This document shows positions 11,070 through 20,941 of a stretch of 64,000 bases of DNA, piece after piece. A model generated the notes under the pieces. It worked only from the letters and a program-made list of their open reading frames with translations, searched no databases and was not told where the DNA came from. The stretch's first letter is position 1, and every line of letters begins with the position of its first letter. Origin of the DNA: Arenimonas sp. GTDB taxonomy: Bacteria > Pseudomonadota > Alphaproteobacteria > Rhizobiales > Rhizobiaceae. A program made the translations under genes and the position numbers. Location of the stretch: assembly GCA_019459145.1 (NCBI GenBank), contig JAIBEK010000034.1, positions 1 to 64,000 on the forward strand, given 5' to 3'.

Positions 11070-12539
11070 TCACGGTTCAATATGTCTGATGAGTTCTTCG
11101 GCGGTCAGTCCCCTTCCCGCTCTGTTGCCTGCCTCGCCATGGTGCCAGACGCCGGCCGCCGCGGCCTCGAAAGCAGGCATGCCCTGGGCGAGCAGCCCGC
11201 CTATGATGCCGGCAAGCACGTCGCCCGAGCCGGCGGTGGCGAGCGACGGCGGCGCATTGGTGTTGACCAGCGCCCGCCCGTCCGGGGCGGCGATCACGGT
11301 GTCGGGCCCCTTGTAGACAATCACGGCATGGGCTCGCAGCGCCGCGCCAAGGGCCATGCCGATCTTGCTGAGCCGCTCGTCCGACGCGATGTCCGGGAAG
11401 AGACGGGCAAATTCGCCCTCGTGTGGCGTCAGCACCAGCCGCGTCTCTCCCGCCGAAAACGCTTCGAACAAGGCAGAGGGATGGTCGCGAAACGCGGTGA
11501 TGCCGTCCGCGTCGAGCACGAGCCGGCGATCCTGGAGCGCCAGGGCGAAGTCGCGCGCCTTCGGGCCGATGCCGAAGCCGGGGCCGAGCACGAAGGCATT
11601 GTGGCGCGGATCTTCGAGATAGGCGGAAAGGGCAGCAAGGTCTTCGACCGGTTTCAGCATCACCGCGGTCAGTTGCGATGCGTTGGCGGCCAGCGCATCG
11701 ATGGGCGAAGCGATCGTGACGAGGCCGGCGCCGGCCCTCAAACCCGCGGCGGCTGAGAGGCGGGCGGCTCCCGTCGATGTTGCGGGGCCGGAAAATACCG
11801 TCAGGTGACCGCGGCGGAACTTGTGAGCCTCTGGCTCGGCTTTCGGCAGAAGGTCGGCCCAGGCGACCGGCGTGTTGAGGCCGGCCGGTCCGGCCTCGGC
11901 CGAAACGATCCTGAGGGGAATACCGATGTCGTAGACTTCCGTCTCCCCACACAGGCGTCGTCCCGGCATCAGCACGTGGCCGGGCTTCAGCGCCATGAAG
12001 GTGACGGTGTGGCATGCGGCGAATGCCGCGCCGAGCACCTTGCCTGTCCGCCCGTCCAGACCCGACGGCAGATCCACCGCGATGACCGGCAGCCCGGCCG
12101 CCTCGACCTTTGCGATGACCCCCGCGACGGCCTCTGGAACCGGGCGGTCGAGCCCGGCACCGAACATGGCATCGATGATCACGTCGCCCGGCCGCGGCTC
12201 GTAGGCATCGAGCGCCTCGCCGGCAATTGCGCAGCGGGCAAAGGCCGTGGACGCATCGCCCTTCAGTCGAGCGGGATCGCCAAGGCGGAACACCGCAACC
12301 TCGGCGCCCGCATCGGCAAGCGCGCGCGCCGCCACATAGCCGTCCCCGCCATTGTTGCCGGGGCCGCACAGCACAACGAAGCGCAATGCGCCGGGAAGGA
12401 GCCTGAGCGCCGACGCCGCTACCGCCTGCCCCGCCTTTTCCATCAGCCCGAACGAACTGATGCCTGATCGGGCCGCGGCCTGGTCGGCGCGTCCCATCGC
12501 GGCAGGTGAAAGCAGCCAGTTTTCACGATCGGTTTTCAT
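11070..12539 (-). CDS. nnr: bifunctional NAD(P)H-hydrate epimerase / ADP-dependent dehydratase
   Basis: This enzyme repairs damaged NADH and NADPH hydrates: the N-terminal YjeF domain (residues 1-210) epimerises them and the C-terminal ribokinase-like domain (about 225-489) dehydrates them with ADP. Visible motifs are GPGNNGGDGYVAAR near residue 58, LTPHEGEFARLF, and the nucleotide-binding AGSGDVLAGIIGGLL near the end. The ATG at 12539 gives 489 residues beginning MKTDRENWLLSP; the open frame continues 15 codons upstream with no better start. It is divergent from glnB across a 344-bp gap. Confidence 0.95.
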   Translation of the reverse strand: MKTDRENWLLSPAAMGRADQAAARSGISSFGLMEKAGQAVAASALRLLPGALRFVVLCGPGNNGGDGYVAARALADAGAEVAVFRLGDPARLKGDASTAFARCAIAGEALDAYEPRPGDVIIDAMFGAGLDRPVPEAVAGVIAKVEAAGLPVIAVDLPSGLDGRTGKVLGAAFAACHTVTFMALKPGHVLMPGRRLCGETEVYDIGIPLRIVSAEAGPAGLNTPVAWADLLPKAEPEAHKFRRGHLTVFSGPATSTGAARLSAAAGLRAGAGLVTIASPIDALAANASQLTAVMLKPVEDLAALSAYLEDPRHNAFVLGPGFGIGPKARDFALALQDRRLVLDADGITAFRDHPSALFEAFSAGETRLVLTPHEGEFARLFPDIASDERLSKIGMALGAALRAHAVIVYKGPDTVIAAPDGRALVNTNAPPSLATAGSGDVLAGIIGGLLAQGMPAFEAAAAGVWHHGEAGNRAGRGLTAEELIRHIEP

Positions 12540-13222
<683 letters not shown>

Positions 13223-13285
13223 TCGGTCTGGCCCGCCTTGCGGGACCGGACTTCATCATCGTCATCACACTCAAGGAAATCGATA

Positions 13286-14695
13286 ATGACGACCGCACAA
13301 GACATTTTGAAGCAGATCAAGGACAATGACGTCAAGTTCGTCGACCTGCGCTTTACCGACCCGAAGGGCAAGCTGCAGCACGTCACGATGGACGTCGTCT
13401 GCGTCGACGAGGACATGTTCGCCGACGGCGTCATGTTCGACGGCTCCTCGATCGGCGGCTGGAAGGCGATCAACGAGTCCGACATGGTTCTGATGCCCGA
13501 CCTGGACACGGTTCACATGGACCCCTTCTTCGCCCAGTCGACCATGGTCATCATCTGCGACATCCTCGATCCGGTCTCGGGCGAAGCCTATAACCGCGAC
13601 CCGCGCGGCACCGCGAAGAAGGCCGAAGCCTATCTCAAGGCATCGGGCATCGGCGACACCGCCTTTGTTGGTCCGGAAGCCGAATTCTTCGTCTTCGACG
13701 ACGTGAAGTACAAGGCCGATCCGTACAATACCGGCTTCAAGCTCGATTCGACCGAACTACCGTCGAACGACGACACCGACTACGAGACCGGCAACCTCGG
13801 CCACCGTCCGCGCGTCAAGGGCGGCTATTTCCCGGTTCCGCCGATCGACAGCCTGCAGGACATGCGTTCCGAAATGCTCACCGTCCTGTCGGAAATGGGC
13901 GTGGTGGTCGAAAAGCATCACCATGAAGTGGCTGCTGCCCAGCACGAACTCGGCATCAAATTCGACGCGCTGGTCCGCAACGCCGACAAGATGCAGATCT
14001 ACAAGTATGTCGTGCACCAGGTCGCCAACGCCTACGGCAAGACGGCCACCTTCATGCCGAAGCCGATCTTCGGCGACAACGGCTCGGGCATGCACGTCCA
14101 CCTGTCGATCTGGAAGGACGGCAAACCGACATTCGCCGGTGACGAATATGCCGGTCTGTCGGAATCCTGCCTCTACTTCATCGGCGGCATCATCAAGCAT
14201 GCCAAGGCGCTGAATGCCTTCACCAACCCGTCGACCAACTCCTACAAGCGTCTGGTTCCGGGTTATGAAGCGCCGGTCCTGCTGGCCTACTCGGCCCGCA
14301 ACCGTTCGGCCTCGTGCCGCATTCCGTTCGGCTCGAACCCCAAGGCAAAGCGCGTCGAAGTCCGCTTCCCGGACCCGACCGCCAACCCATACCTCGCTTT
14401 CGCCGCCATGCTGATGGCCGGCCTCGACGGCATCAAGAACAAGATCCATCCCGGCAAGGCCATGGATAAGGATCTCTACGACCTGCCGCCGAAGGAACTG
14501 AAGAAGATCCCGACCGTCTGCGGTTCGTTGCGCGAAGCGCTCGAAAGCGTCGACAAGGATCGCAAGTTCCTGACCGCCGGCGGCGTGTTCGACGACGACC
14601 AGATCGACTCGTTCATCGAGTTGAAGATGGCCGAAGTCATGCGCTACGAAATGACCCCGCATCCGGTCGAGTACGACATGTACTATTCGGTCTGA
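13286..14695 (+). CDS. glnA: glutamine synthetase type I
   Basis: GlnA makes glutamine from glutamate, ammonia and ATP in the cytoplasm as a dodecamer. The 469-residue length is the GSI norm. Visible are the metal-site EAEFF (Glu131, Glu133), the NGSGMHVH loop (265-272), the ATP site region [10 protein letters not shown], and Tyr398 in KDLYDLPP, the residue adenylylated by GlnE, so this is the covalently regulated beta subtype. The ATG follows AAGGAA at good spacing. It is cotranscribed with glnB and ends in a strong terminator. Confidence 0.98.
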   Translation: MTTAQDILKQIKDNDVKFVDLRFTDPKGKLQHVTMDVVCVDEDMFADGVMFDGSSIGGWKAINESDMVLMPDLDTVHMDPFFAQSTMVIICDILDPVSGEAYNRDPRGTAKKAEAYLKASGIGDTAFVGPEAEFFVFDDVKYKADPYNTGFKLDSTELPSNDDTDYETGNLGHRPRVKGGYFPVPPIDSLQDMRSEMLTVLSEMGVVVEKHHHEVAAAQHELGIKFDALVRNADKMQIYKYVVHQVANAYGKTATFMPKPIFGDNGSGMHVHLSIWKDGKPTFAGDEYAGLSESCLYFIGGIIKHAKALNAFTNPSTNSYKRLVPGYEAPVLLAYSARNRSASCRIPFGSNPKAKRVEVRFPDPTANPYLAFAAMLMAGLDGIKNKIHPGKAMDKDLYDLPPKELKKIPTVCGSLREALESVDKDRKFLTAGGVFDDDQIDSFIELKMAEVMRYEMTPHPVEYDMYYSV

Positions 14696-14739
14696 TCGGC
14701 CGCTCGGCCCGCAATCGCGGGCCGGTCAAACGCTTCAAA

Positions 14740-14774
14740 AGCCGGCGCCTCCAACGAGGCGTCGGCTTTTTTCT
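14740..14774 (+). terminator. rho-independent terminator of glnB-glnA
   Basis: GCCGGCGCCTC-CAAC-GAGGCGTCGGC forms an 11-bp stem with one mismatch, followed by six T. It starts about 45 bases after the glnA stop. Confidence 0.9.
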
Positions 14775-14947
14775 TGAGCGGAACATTCTGGAATTCAATC
14801 ATGGCGATAGTCGAAAAATATGCAGCGAAACATGAAGAATTTCGACTGCGCGTGGCATGCGATGGTTGCCGTCCCGGCAGCCTTGACGCTAGGTTGAACG
14901 GGACGACTCAAGCCCACCCACTTCGCGGCTCTCAGGACATATCTTTC

Positions 14948-15889
14948 ATGCCCGCCGAAAACGCCGAACCTGCCCCGGCCGCGCCGCGCCCGTTCGACTG
15001 GCTGCTCTATTTCTTGGCGCCGGTGTTCTTTTCCAGCAATCTGATTTTCGGCCGCGGCATTACCGGTGAGATCGCCCCTTTCACCACGGCATTGCTGCGC
15101 TGGGCGGGTTCGGCCGCCATCATCTTTCCCTTCGTCTATGCCGAGCGGAAAGCCTGTCTCGCCTTTGTCCGTTCCCACACCGGCATCTGGCTGGTGCTCG
15201 GCATTCTCGGCATGGGAATCTGCGGCGGGTTCGTCTACTGGGCGCTGACCTTGACCACCGCCTCCAACGCCACGCTGATCTATACCACGTCATCGCTGTT
15301 CATCATCCTGCTGCAGTGGCTGCTTCAAGGTCGCCGCATCCGGCCAAGCGAATTGGCCGGAATGGTGGTCGCCTTCGCCGGCGTCGCCGTCATCGTCTTG
15401 AAAGGCGACTGGACCGCCTTGCTGCACTTGAGGTTCAACATCGGCGATTTCGGCATTCTCGCCGCCGCGATCGCCTTTGCGCTCTATTCGCTGCTGTTGC
15501 GCCATCCGGCGGTGCAGGCCATGCCGCCCATGCCGCTGTTCGGGCTTCTGGCGCTGTCGGGAACACTCGTCCTCATTCCCCCCGCGCTTTATGAGATCCT
15601 GACCGGCGGTCTTCTGCCGGACACGACAAGCGATTGGACCAAACTGCTGGGCATCATCCTCTTCGCCTCGCTTGCCGCCTTCTATTGTTTCCAGCATGCC
15701 GTGCGGGTGTTCGGCCCGGCCATGGCCGGGGTGACGCTCTACCTGATGCCGCCGCTGTCGATCATCATGGCGGTGGTTTTTCTCGGCGAGCGCTTCCAGC
15801 CATACCATGCGGTCGGCATTGTGCTGGTCATGGGCGGGCTGGTGCTGGCAACCGCGCCCGGCCGCCGCGGCGACAGGAGCGCCGGCTGA
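14948..15889 (+). CDS. EamA-family DMT exporter
   Basis: A 313-residue membrane protein with ten predicted helices in two EamA repeats (for example SNLIFGRGITGEIAPFTTALLRWAG in the first and GPAMAGVTLYLMPPLSIIMAVVFLGERF in the second). The substrate is unknown. The ATG at 14948 was preferred: it has AGGA about ten bases upstream and puts only a short proline/alanine-rich cytoplasmic lead before the first helix. The open frame reaches back to a TTG at 14774, but that part is polar and runs into the glnA terminator. Single-gene unit before hspQ. Confidence 0.85.
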   Translation: MPAENAEPAPAAPRPFDWLLYFLAPVFFSSNLIFGRGITGEIAPFTTALLRWAGSAAIIFPFVYAERKACLAFVRSHTGIWLVLGILGMGICGGFVYWALTLTTASNATLIYTTSSLFIILLQWLLQGRRIRPSELAGMVVAFAGVAVIVLKGDWTALLHLRFNIGDFGILAAAIAFALYSLLLRHPAVQAMPPMPLFGLLALSGTLVLIPPALYEILTGGLLPDTTSDWTKLLGIILFASLAAFYCFQHAVRVFGPAMAGVTLYLMPPLSIIMAVVFLGERFQPYHAVGIVLVMGGLVLATAPGRRGDRSAG

Positions 15890-15962
15890 GCGCGAATGCG
15901 GGGCCGGGTCTTGATGTTTTGTCCTTCCCTCCCCAAATCCATGGGGAAAGGAAGTGAAGCCC

Positions 15963-16292
15963 ATGAAACACCGCAACGCAAAATTTGGTATCGGGGAAGT
16001 CGTCCGCCACAAGGTCTTTCCGTTCCGTGGCGTCGTGTTCGATGTGGACCCGGAATTCGCCAACAGCGAGGAATGGTGGAATGCCATTCCCGCAGAAGTG
16101 CGCCCCGCCAAGGACCAGCCCTTTTACCATCTGCTCGCCGAGAACGACGAAGCCGAATATGTCGCCTATGTCTCGGAGCAGAACCTGGAAAAGGACCCAA
16201 GCGAGGAGCCGTTGCGCAATCCGCAGATCCAGCAGATCTTCGTGCGCGAACAGCCCGGCCGTTACAAGCCTAAGGCTATCTTCGCCCACTGA
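15963..16292 (+). CDS. hspQ: heat shock protein HspQ
   Basis: HspQ is a small cytoplasmic protein that in enterobacteria influences Lon specificity and DnaA degradation; the local role is inferred from family. The 109-residue product has the family core FGIGEVVRHKVFPFRGVVFDVDPEF followed by DQPFYHLLAEN and YVAYVSEQNLE. The ATG at 15963 has GGAAG eight bases upstream; a GTG three codons earlier would overlap that site. A strong terminator follows, shared with the convergent gene. Confidence 0.92.
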   Translation: MKHRNAKFGIGEVVRHKVFPFRGVVFDVDPEFANSEEWWNAIPAEVRPAKDQPFYHLLAENDEAEYVAYVSEQNLEKDPSEEPLRNPQIQQIFVREQPGRYKPKAIFAH

Positions 16293-16341
16293 AGCGCGGA
16301 ATTGGCTCTAACGCCGCCGGTTGAGCGAAAATCCAAAAGAC

Positions 16342-16373
16342 AAAGAGGCCCGCCGTTTCCGGCGGGCCTCTTT
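16342..16373. terminator. bidirectional terminator between hspQ and the IalB-family gene
   Basis: AAAGAGGCCCGCCG-TTTC-CGGCGGGCCTCTTT is a perfect 14-bp inverted repeat with A-rich and T-rich ends, lying between two convergent genes, so it can stop transcription from both sides. Confidence 0.92.
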
Positions 16374-16394
16374 GTGTATTGTTCAAAAGCTAGA

Positions 16395-17033
16395 TCAGTT
16401 GCCCTGCTTGGCGGCGTCCTGGGCGTCGTTGATCGCCTTGTTGCGCTCTTCCTGTTTCTTCTGCATGGCTTCCTGCAAAAGGCGCTGGCGTTCTTCCGCC
16501 TGCGACTGCGACATCGCCTCGCCGTCATAGGCGCCGGTGAAGCCCTCGAGCGGGATCTTGATCGGGTTCGGCGCGCGGCGGAAGTTGACCGAGGTGAAAA
16601 CCACCTCATTGCCTTTCTTCAGGCTGGCGATCACGGCATCCGTCAGCGGCAGTTCTGCCGTGCAGCGGTCCGGAAGGCAGACGGCGTAGTCGAGCTTCAT
16701 GCCCTTGGCGCCGTCGATCTGCATCATGATTCCCGGCGGAATGAGGCGGGCGGAAGGAACGGTAACCTGCAGGATCTTGCGGTTGACCTTGCCTTCGACC
16801 GAGATCAGGCCGACGGCGGTAATCAACTGGCCGTTTTGGGCGACCAACTGGTTCTGCACCACGCAGACATCGGCTTCTTCCTGCTTGGTGCAGGTCTTGA
16901 ACCACTTGGCGGGGGCGCCCGCTGCCGGTGCGGCGGCGTCCTGGGCGCCGACAACCGTCGGGGCGGCCGCGCCAAGCGTCAGAACGAGAGCAGACAGTGC
17001 CGTCCGCGTAGCTTTGGTTGCATTGAACATCAT
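16395..17033 (-). CDS. invasion-associated locus B (IalB) family periplasmic protein
   Basis: A 212-residue exported protein of the IalB family (COG5342), common in Rhizobiales and Bartonella. It starts with a signal peptide (ALSALVLTLGAAAPTVVGAQDA), then the domain with paired cysteines (WFKTCTKQEEADVCVVQNQ and VCLPDRC) and the pattern GKVNRKILQVTVPSARLIPPGIMMQIDG. The C-terminus is a charged coiled-coil-like tail (about residues 173-212) rich in Gln, Glu and Lys. The start is an ATG-ATG pair; upstream in-frame sequence does not look coding. The biochemical role is unknown. Divergent from the next gene. Confidence 0.85.
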   Translation of the reverse strand: MMFNATKATRTALSALVLTLGAAAPTVVGAQDAAAPAAGAPAKWFKTCTKQEEADVCVVQNQLVAQNGQLITAVGLISVEGKVNRKILQVTVPSARLIPPGIMMQIDGAKGMKLDYAVCLPDRCTAELPLTDAVIASLKKGNEVVFTSVNFRRAPNPIKIPLEGFTGAYDGEAMSQSQAEERQRLLQEAMQKKQEERNKAINDAQDAAKQGN

Positions 17034-17299
17034 AACCTGATCCGTCTCCTGAAAACCGATATCGTGGCACTTGAAACGCCGCGACGCTCGCCGGTCGTGC
17101 TGCTCGTCAACTGTCGTCGAATTGAGGCAAATCCATGACCTTGGCATCCGGAACCCTGTTACATCGCGAAGTCTGGAATATCCAGTCTTTCTTTGGGGGC
17201 ACCCGGGAGGAAGACGGCTTTTTGCATGGCGATGTGTTGGTTTTATGGTGTTCATGCTAGCTTCGCCGAGATTCTCGGACATCGCTGAAAGGATACTTC

Positions 17300-19129
17300 G
17301 TGCGCCGCATCGCCCTCAGCCTGCTTTTCCTCGCCCAGTGCAGCCTCGCCCAGGCCGAGCCCGTGCATGGGATCGCCATGCATGGCGAACCGGCGCTCGA
17401 TGCGGGTTATGCGCATTCCCCTTACGTCAATCCGGACGTGAAGAAGGGCGGCAGCATCAATTACGGCGTCGTCGGCACCTTCGACAGCCTGAACTCCTTC
17501 GTGCTGAAAGGCATGCGCACCACCGCGCGCGGGATCTGGGACCCGGAATACGGCAACCTGTTCTACGAATCGCTGATGACGCGCTCGAGCGACGAGCCCT
17601 TCTCGCTCTACGGCCTTCTGGCAGAGACTGTCGAATGGGACGAGGACCGCACCTTCATCCAGTTCAACCTCAATCCCCAGGCGCGCTGGCACGACGGCAA
17701 ACCGGTGACGGCCGAGGACGTGATCTTCTCGTTCAACCTGCTGCAGGAAAAGGGACGGCCGCCCTACAGCCGCAGGCTCTGGTACCCGGGCAGCGACGGC
17801 AGGGTGATGGTGGTGGAAAAAATGGAGAAGGTGGGCGACAACAGCGTCCGCTTCACCTTCGGCGAAGGCGCCAACCGCGAGACGCCTTTGATCCTCGCCA
17901 TGTCGCCGATCCTGCCGATGCACGCCATCGATCCTGACACCTTCGATCGCACCTCGCTGGACATCCCGGTCGGATCGGGACCCTACAAGATCAAGTCGAT
18001 CAAGCCCGGCGAGAAGATCACCTACGCGCGGGATGCGGACTATTGGGGCCGGGACATTCCGTCGAAGATCGGCTTCGACAATTACGACGAGATTTCGGTC
18101 ACCTACTTTCTCCAGGATTCGACCCTGTTCGAGGCCTTCAAGAAGGGCGACGTCGACATTTATCCCGAGGGCGATTCCGGCCACTGGGCGCGTGCCTACG
18201 ACTTCCCGGCAGCGAGCAATGGCGATGTCGTCAAGGAGGTCTTCAAGCCCGGCCTGCCGTCGGGCATGCTGGGCTTCGTCTTCAATACCCGCCGGCCGAT
18301 CTTTGCTGACCCCAAGGTGCGGGAGGCCCTGTCGCTGGCGCTCGATTTCGAGTGGATCAACAAGAACCTCTACGGCGGCGCGTTCAAGCGCAGCCAGAGC
18401 TTTTGGCAGAATTCGGCGCTTGGTGCCTTTGGCAATGCCGCCGACGCGCGCGAACTGGCCTTGCTCGGGCCGGCGAAGGACCGTATCCCGGCCGAGTTGC
18501 TGGCCGGAAGCTATGCCATGCCGGTCTCGGACGGCTCGGGCGCCGACCGCAAGATCCTGCGCCAGTCGGTGACGCTGATGGCGCAAGCCGGCTATACGAT
18601 CAAGGGCGGCAAGATGGTCGATGCGTCCGGCAAGGCGCTCGCCTTCGAGGTGATGACCCAGAATGCCGACCAGGAGAAGATGGCGATCGCCTACCAGCGG
18701 ACCCTGGCGCTGATCGGCATTCAGATGTCGATCCGCACCGTTGACGACGCCCAGTACCAGGCACGGTCAAACAGCTTCGACTATGACATGATCGTCAAGG
18801 CCTATCCCTCGTCGCTTTCGCCGGGCGCCGAGCAGTTCAATCGCTGGAACGGCTCGTCGCGCGACGCCCAGGGCAGCTTCAACTATGCCGGCGTGGCCGA
18901 TCCCGACATCGACCGGATGATTGACGCGCTGTCCAATGCCCGGAGCCTCGAGGACTTTCAGGCCGCCGTGCGCGCCTATGACCGCCTGCTGGTCGCCGGC
19001 CACTATGTCGTGCCGCTCTACCATATCGGAGAGCAGTGGCTCGCCCGCTGGAAGCATGTCGGCCGGCCGGAAAAGACGCCGCTGTACGGCTACCAGCTTC
19101 CGGTCTGGTGGGATGCCCGGGCGCAGTAA
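17300..19129 (+). CDS. oligopeptide-type solute-binding protein (YejA-like, SBP_bac_5)
   Basis: A 609-residue periplasmic binding protein of the peptide/nickel family. After a signal peptide (IALSLLFLAQCSLAQA) it follows the YejA pattern: HGIAMHGEPALDAGYAHSPYVNPDVKKGG, then a family-5 solute-binding fold with NPQARWHDGKPVTAEDVIFSF and SGPYKIKSIKPGEKITYARDADYWG. It should capture peptides or a related ligand. The start is a GTG with AAGGAT upstream. No permease or ATPase gene follows, so it must use a transporter encoded elsewhere. Divergent from the IalB-family gene. Confidence 0.9.
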   Translation: MRRIALSLLFLAQCSLAQAEPVHGIAMHGEPALDAGYAHSPYVNPDVKKGGSINYGVVGTFDSLNSFVLKGMRTTARGIWDPEYGNLFYESLMTRSSDEPFSLYGLLAETVEWDEDRTFIQFNLNPQARWHDGKPVTAEDVIFSFNLLQEKGRPPYSRRLWYPGSDGRVMVVEKMEKVGDNSVRFTFGEGANRETPLILAMSPILPMHAIDPDTFDRTSLDIPVGSGPYKIKSIKPGEKITYARDADYWGRDIPSKIGFDNYDEISVTYFLQDSTLFEAFKKGDVDIYPEGDSGHWARAYDFPAASNGDVVKEVFKPGLPSGMLGFVFNTRRPIFADPKVREALSLALDFEWINKNLYGGAFKRSQSFWQNSALGAFGNAADARELALLGPAKDRIPAELLAGSYAMPVSDGSGADRKILRQSVTLMAQAGYTIKGGKMVDASGKALAFEVMTQNADQEKMAIAYQRTLALIGIQMSIRTVDDAQYQARSNSFDYDMIVKAYPSSLSPGAEQFNRWNGSSRDAQGSFNYAGVADPDIDRMIDALSNARSLEDFQAAVRAYDRLLVAGHYVVPLYHIGEQWLARWKHVGRPEKTPLYGYQLPVWWDARAQ

Positions 19130-19254
19130 CGCCCGGAATCTGGCCCTAAACGTCGGTGGTTACGTCAAGGTAACCGGTTGAATTACGTCGCGATTGCCCT
19201 TACGTGGCAGCCGTTGGTCATTTCGACCCTTAGCCGGCCTGAAAGGAAAGCATC

Positions 19255-19926
19255 ATGCAACGCATCACCATCGACATCGTTTCGGACGTGGTCTGCCCCT
19301 GGTGCTATCTCGGCAAGGCACGGCTGGATCTCGCCATTGCCGAGGTGCAGGACGAGATCGCCGTCGACGTCAACTGGCGCCCCTACCAGCTCAACCCCGA
19401 CTATCCGCCGGAAGGCGTCGACCAACAGACGGCGTTGGCCGAAAAGCTCGGCGGCAAGGACAATATGGACCGCGCCCACGCGCAACTGCGCGAACTCGGC
19501 ACGGCGGCTGGCATCGCCTTTGATTTCGGCGCGATCAAGGTCGGCCCGAACACGCTCGACGCCCACCGCCTGATTCATTGGGCTGGCGTCGAGGACCGCG
19601 AGATCCAGGATCGGGTCGTCGCGGCGCTGTTCAAGGCGAACTTCGAACAGGGCCGCAATGTCGGTGATCCGGCGGTGCTGCTCGACATTGCCGAAGCCGC
19701 CGGCCTCGACCGTGCCCTCGTCGATGCGCTGCTGACCGGTGACGCCGACAAGGCCGAAGTGCAGGGCGAGATCGAGGCAGCCCGGCAGATGGGGGTGAAC
19801 GGCGTTCCCTTCCTCATCTTCGACCAGCAATATGCGGTAAGCGGCGCACAGACTCCGGACGTGCTGGCGGGAGCGATCCGCGACATCGCCCGGATGAAAT
19901 CCGAGGCGCTCTCGAAACTCAATTGA
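19255..19926 (+). CDS. DsbA-family oxidoreductase, FrnE-like
   Basis: A 223-residue cytoplasmic thioredoxin-fold protein of the DsbA/FrnE branch. The active-site pair is Cys14-Pro-Trp-Cys17 (VCPWCYLGKARL), with helical insertion and the later GVNGVPFLIFDQQYAVSGAQ that supplies the cis-proline. No signal peptide is present. FrnE-like proteins act in disulfide chemistry or polyketide isomerisation; the substrate here is unknown. The ATG follows GAAAGGAAAG. It may be cotranscribed with the EamA gene 55 bp downstream. Confidence 0.88.
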   Translation: MQRITIDIVSDVVCPWCYLGKARLDLAIAEVQDEIAVDVNWRPYQLNPDYPPEGVDQQTALAEKLGGKDNMDRAHAQLRELGTAAGIAFDFGAIKVGPNTLDAHRLIHWAGVEDREIQDRVVAALFKANFEQGRNVGDPAVLLDIAEAAGLDRALVDALLTGDADKAEVQGEIEAARQMGVNGVPFLIFDQQYAVSGAQTPDVLAGAIRDIARMKSEALSKLN

Positions 19927-19981
19927 CGCGCTGCCGAAACGCCCCTAAGCACGGGTAGATCCTTCCTGCCAGGACACCACC

Positions 19982-20926
19982 GTGCGCTCCGATCCAATTC
20001 ATCGAGGCATCCTCATCGCCTTCGCGGCCTTTGTCGCCTATGCGGTCTCCGATGCCTGCGTCAAGCTGATCGACGGCCGTATCAGTCCCATTGAATCAGG
20101 CTTCTTTGGCGCCGTCTTCGGCATCGCTGCCCTGCCCTTCCTGATGAAGCGCGGCGACCGCTGGCGGGACGTGTTGGCAACGACCAACCGTCCGCTCTGG
20201 CTACTCAGGTTTTTCTCGGCCGGTGCCGCCATCATCGGCAGTGTCACGGCCTTCACCCATTTGTCGATGGCCGAGGCCTTCTGCCTGATTTTCCTTCTCC
20301 CCTCCTTCGTCACCATCATGTCGGTGGTGTTCTTGAAGGAACCGGTCGGTATACGGCGCTGGGGGGCGGTGATTATCGGCTTCATCGGCGTTCTCGTCGT
20401 GCTGCGTCCGGGTTTTCGCGAACTCTCCATCGGCCATGTGGGCGCCGTCTTCGCCGGCCTTGGCGGGGCGCTGTCGATCATCATCTATCGTGCCATCGGG
20501 CCTGCGGAAAAGAACATCTCGCTTTACGGCGCCGGCCTGCTCGGCAGTCTCGTGATCTGCGGGCTACTGATGCTCGGCGATTTTCGCTGGCCGACTGGGC
20601 AGGAATGGCTGCTGCTGGCCGGTTTCGGCCTGCTCGGTGCACTTGGCAATGTACTTTTGATGTATTCCGCCTTCTATGCACCCGCGGCCGTGGTGGGTCC
20701 GATCCAGTACAGCCAGATGCTGTGGGGCATCCTGTTCGGCTACCTGCTCTTCGGAGACCATGTCGACCTGCCCATGGTCGCCGGCATCGCGCTGATCATC
20801 GGCTCCGGTCTGCTCACCATCTCGCGCGAGCGCACCAAGGGAGTGGCCCTGCCGCCGGCCGTTGCCGGCAAGGACGAGGCGGCGCTGGCAATCAAACCGG
20901 AAGACGATACCGCCGCGCAGTTGTAG
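19982..20926 (+). CDS. EamA-family DMT exporter
   Basis: A 314-residue membrane protein with ten predicted helices in two EamA repeats (N-terminal FAAFVAYAVSDACVKLIDG, second-repeat VVGPIQYSQMLWGILFGYLLFGD) and a polar C-terminal tail. The substrate is unknown. The start is a GTG with AGGA seven bases upstream. It ends 15 bp before the convergent mfd gene and is the third EamA-type protein within about 11 kb; the three are not near-identical copies. Confidence 0.88.
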   Translation: MRSDPIHRGILIAFAAFVAYAVSDACVKLIDGRISPIESGFFGAVFGIAALPFLMKRGDRWRDVLATTNRPLWLLRFFSAGAAIIGSVTAFTHLSMAEAFCLIFLLPSFVTIMSVVFLKEPVGIRRWGAVIIGFIGVLVVLRPGFRELSIGHVGAVFAGLGGALSIIIYRAIGPAEKNISLYGAGLLGSLVICGLLMLGDFRWPTGQEWLLLAGFGLLGALGNVLLMYSAFYAPAAVVGPIQYSQMLWGILFGYLLFGDHVDLPMVAGIALIIGSGLLTISRERTKGVALPPAVAGKDEAALAIKPEDDTAAQL

Positions 20927-20941
20927 CGAATCCGCAAGGGA

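Noticed and set aside
17266-17278. CCGAG-ATT-CTCGG palindrome before the YejA-like gene
   Set aside because: Only five-base arms in GC-rich sequence; could arise by chance and no regulator is suggested.
19158-19175. GGTTAC...GTAACC inverted repeat after the YejA-like gene
   Set aside because: Six-base stem without a T run, so not convincing as a terminator; kept only as a note.
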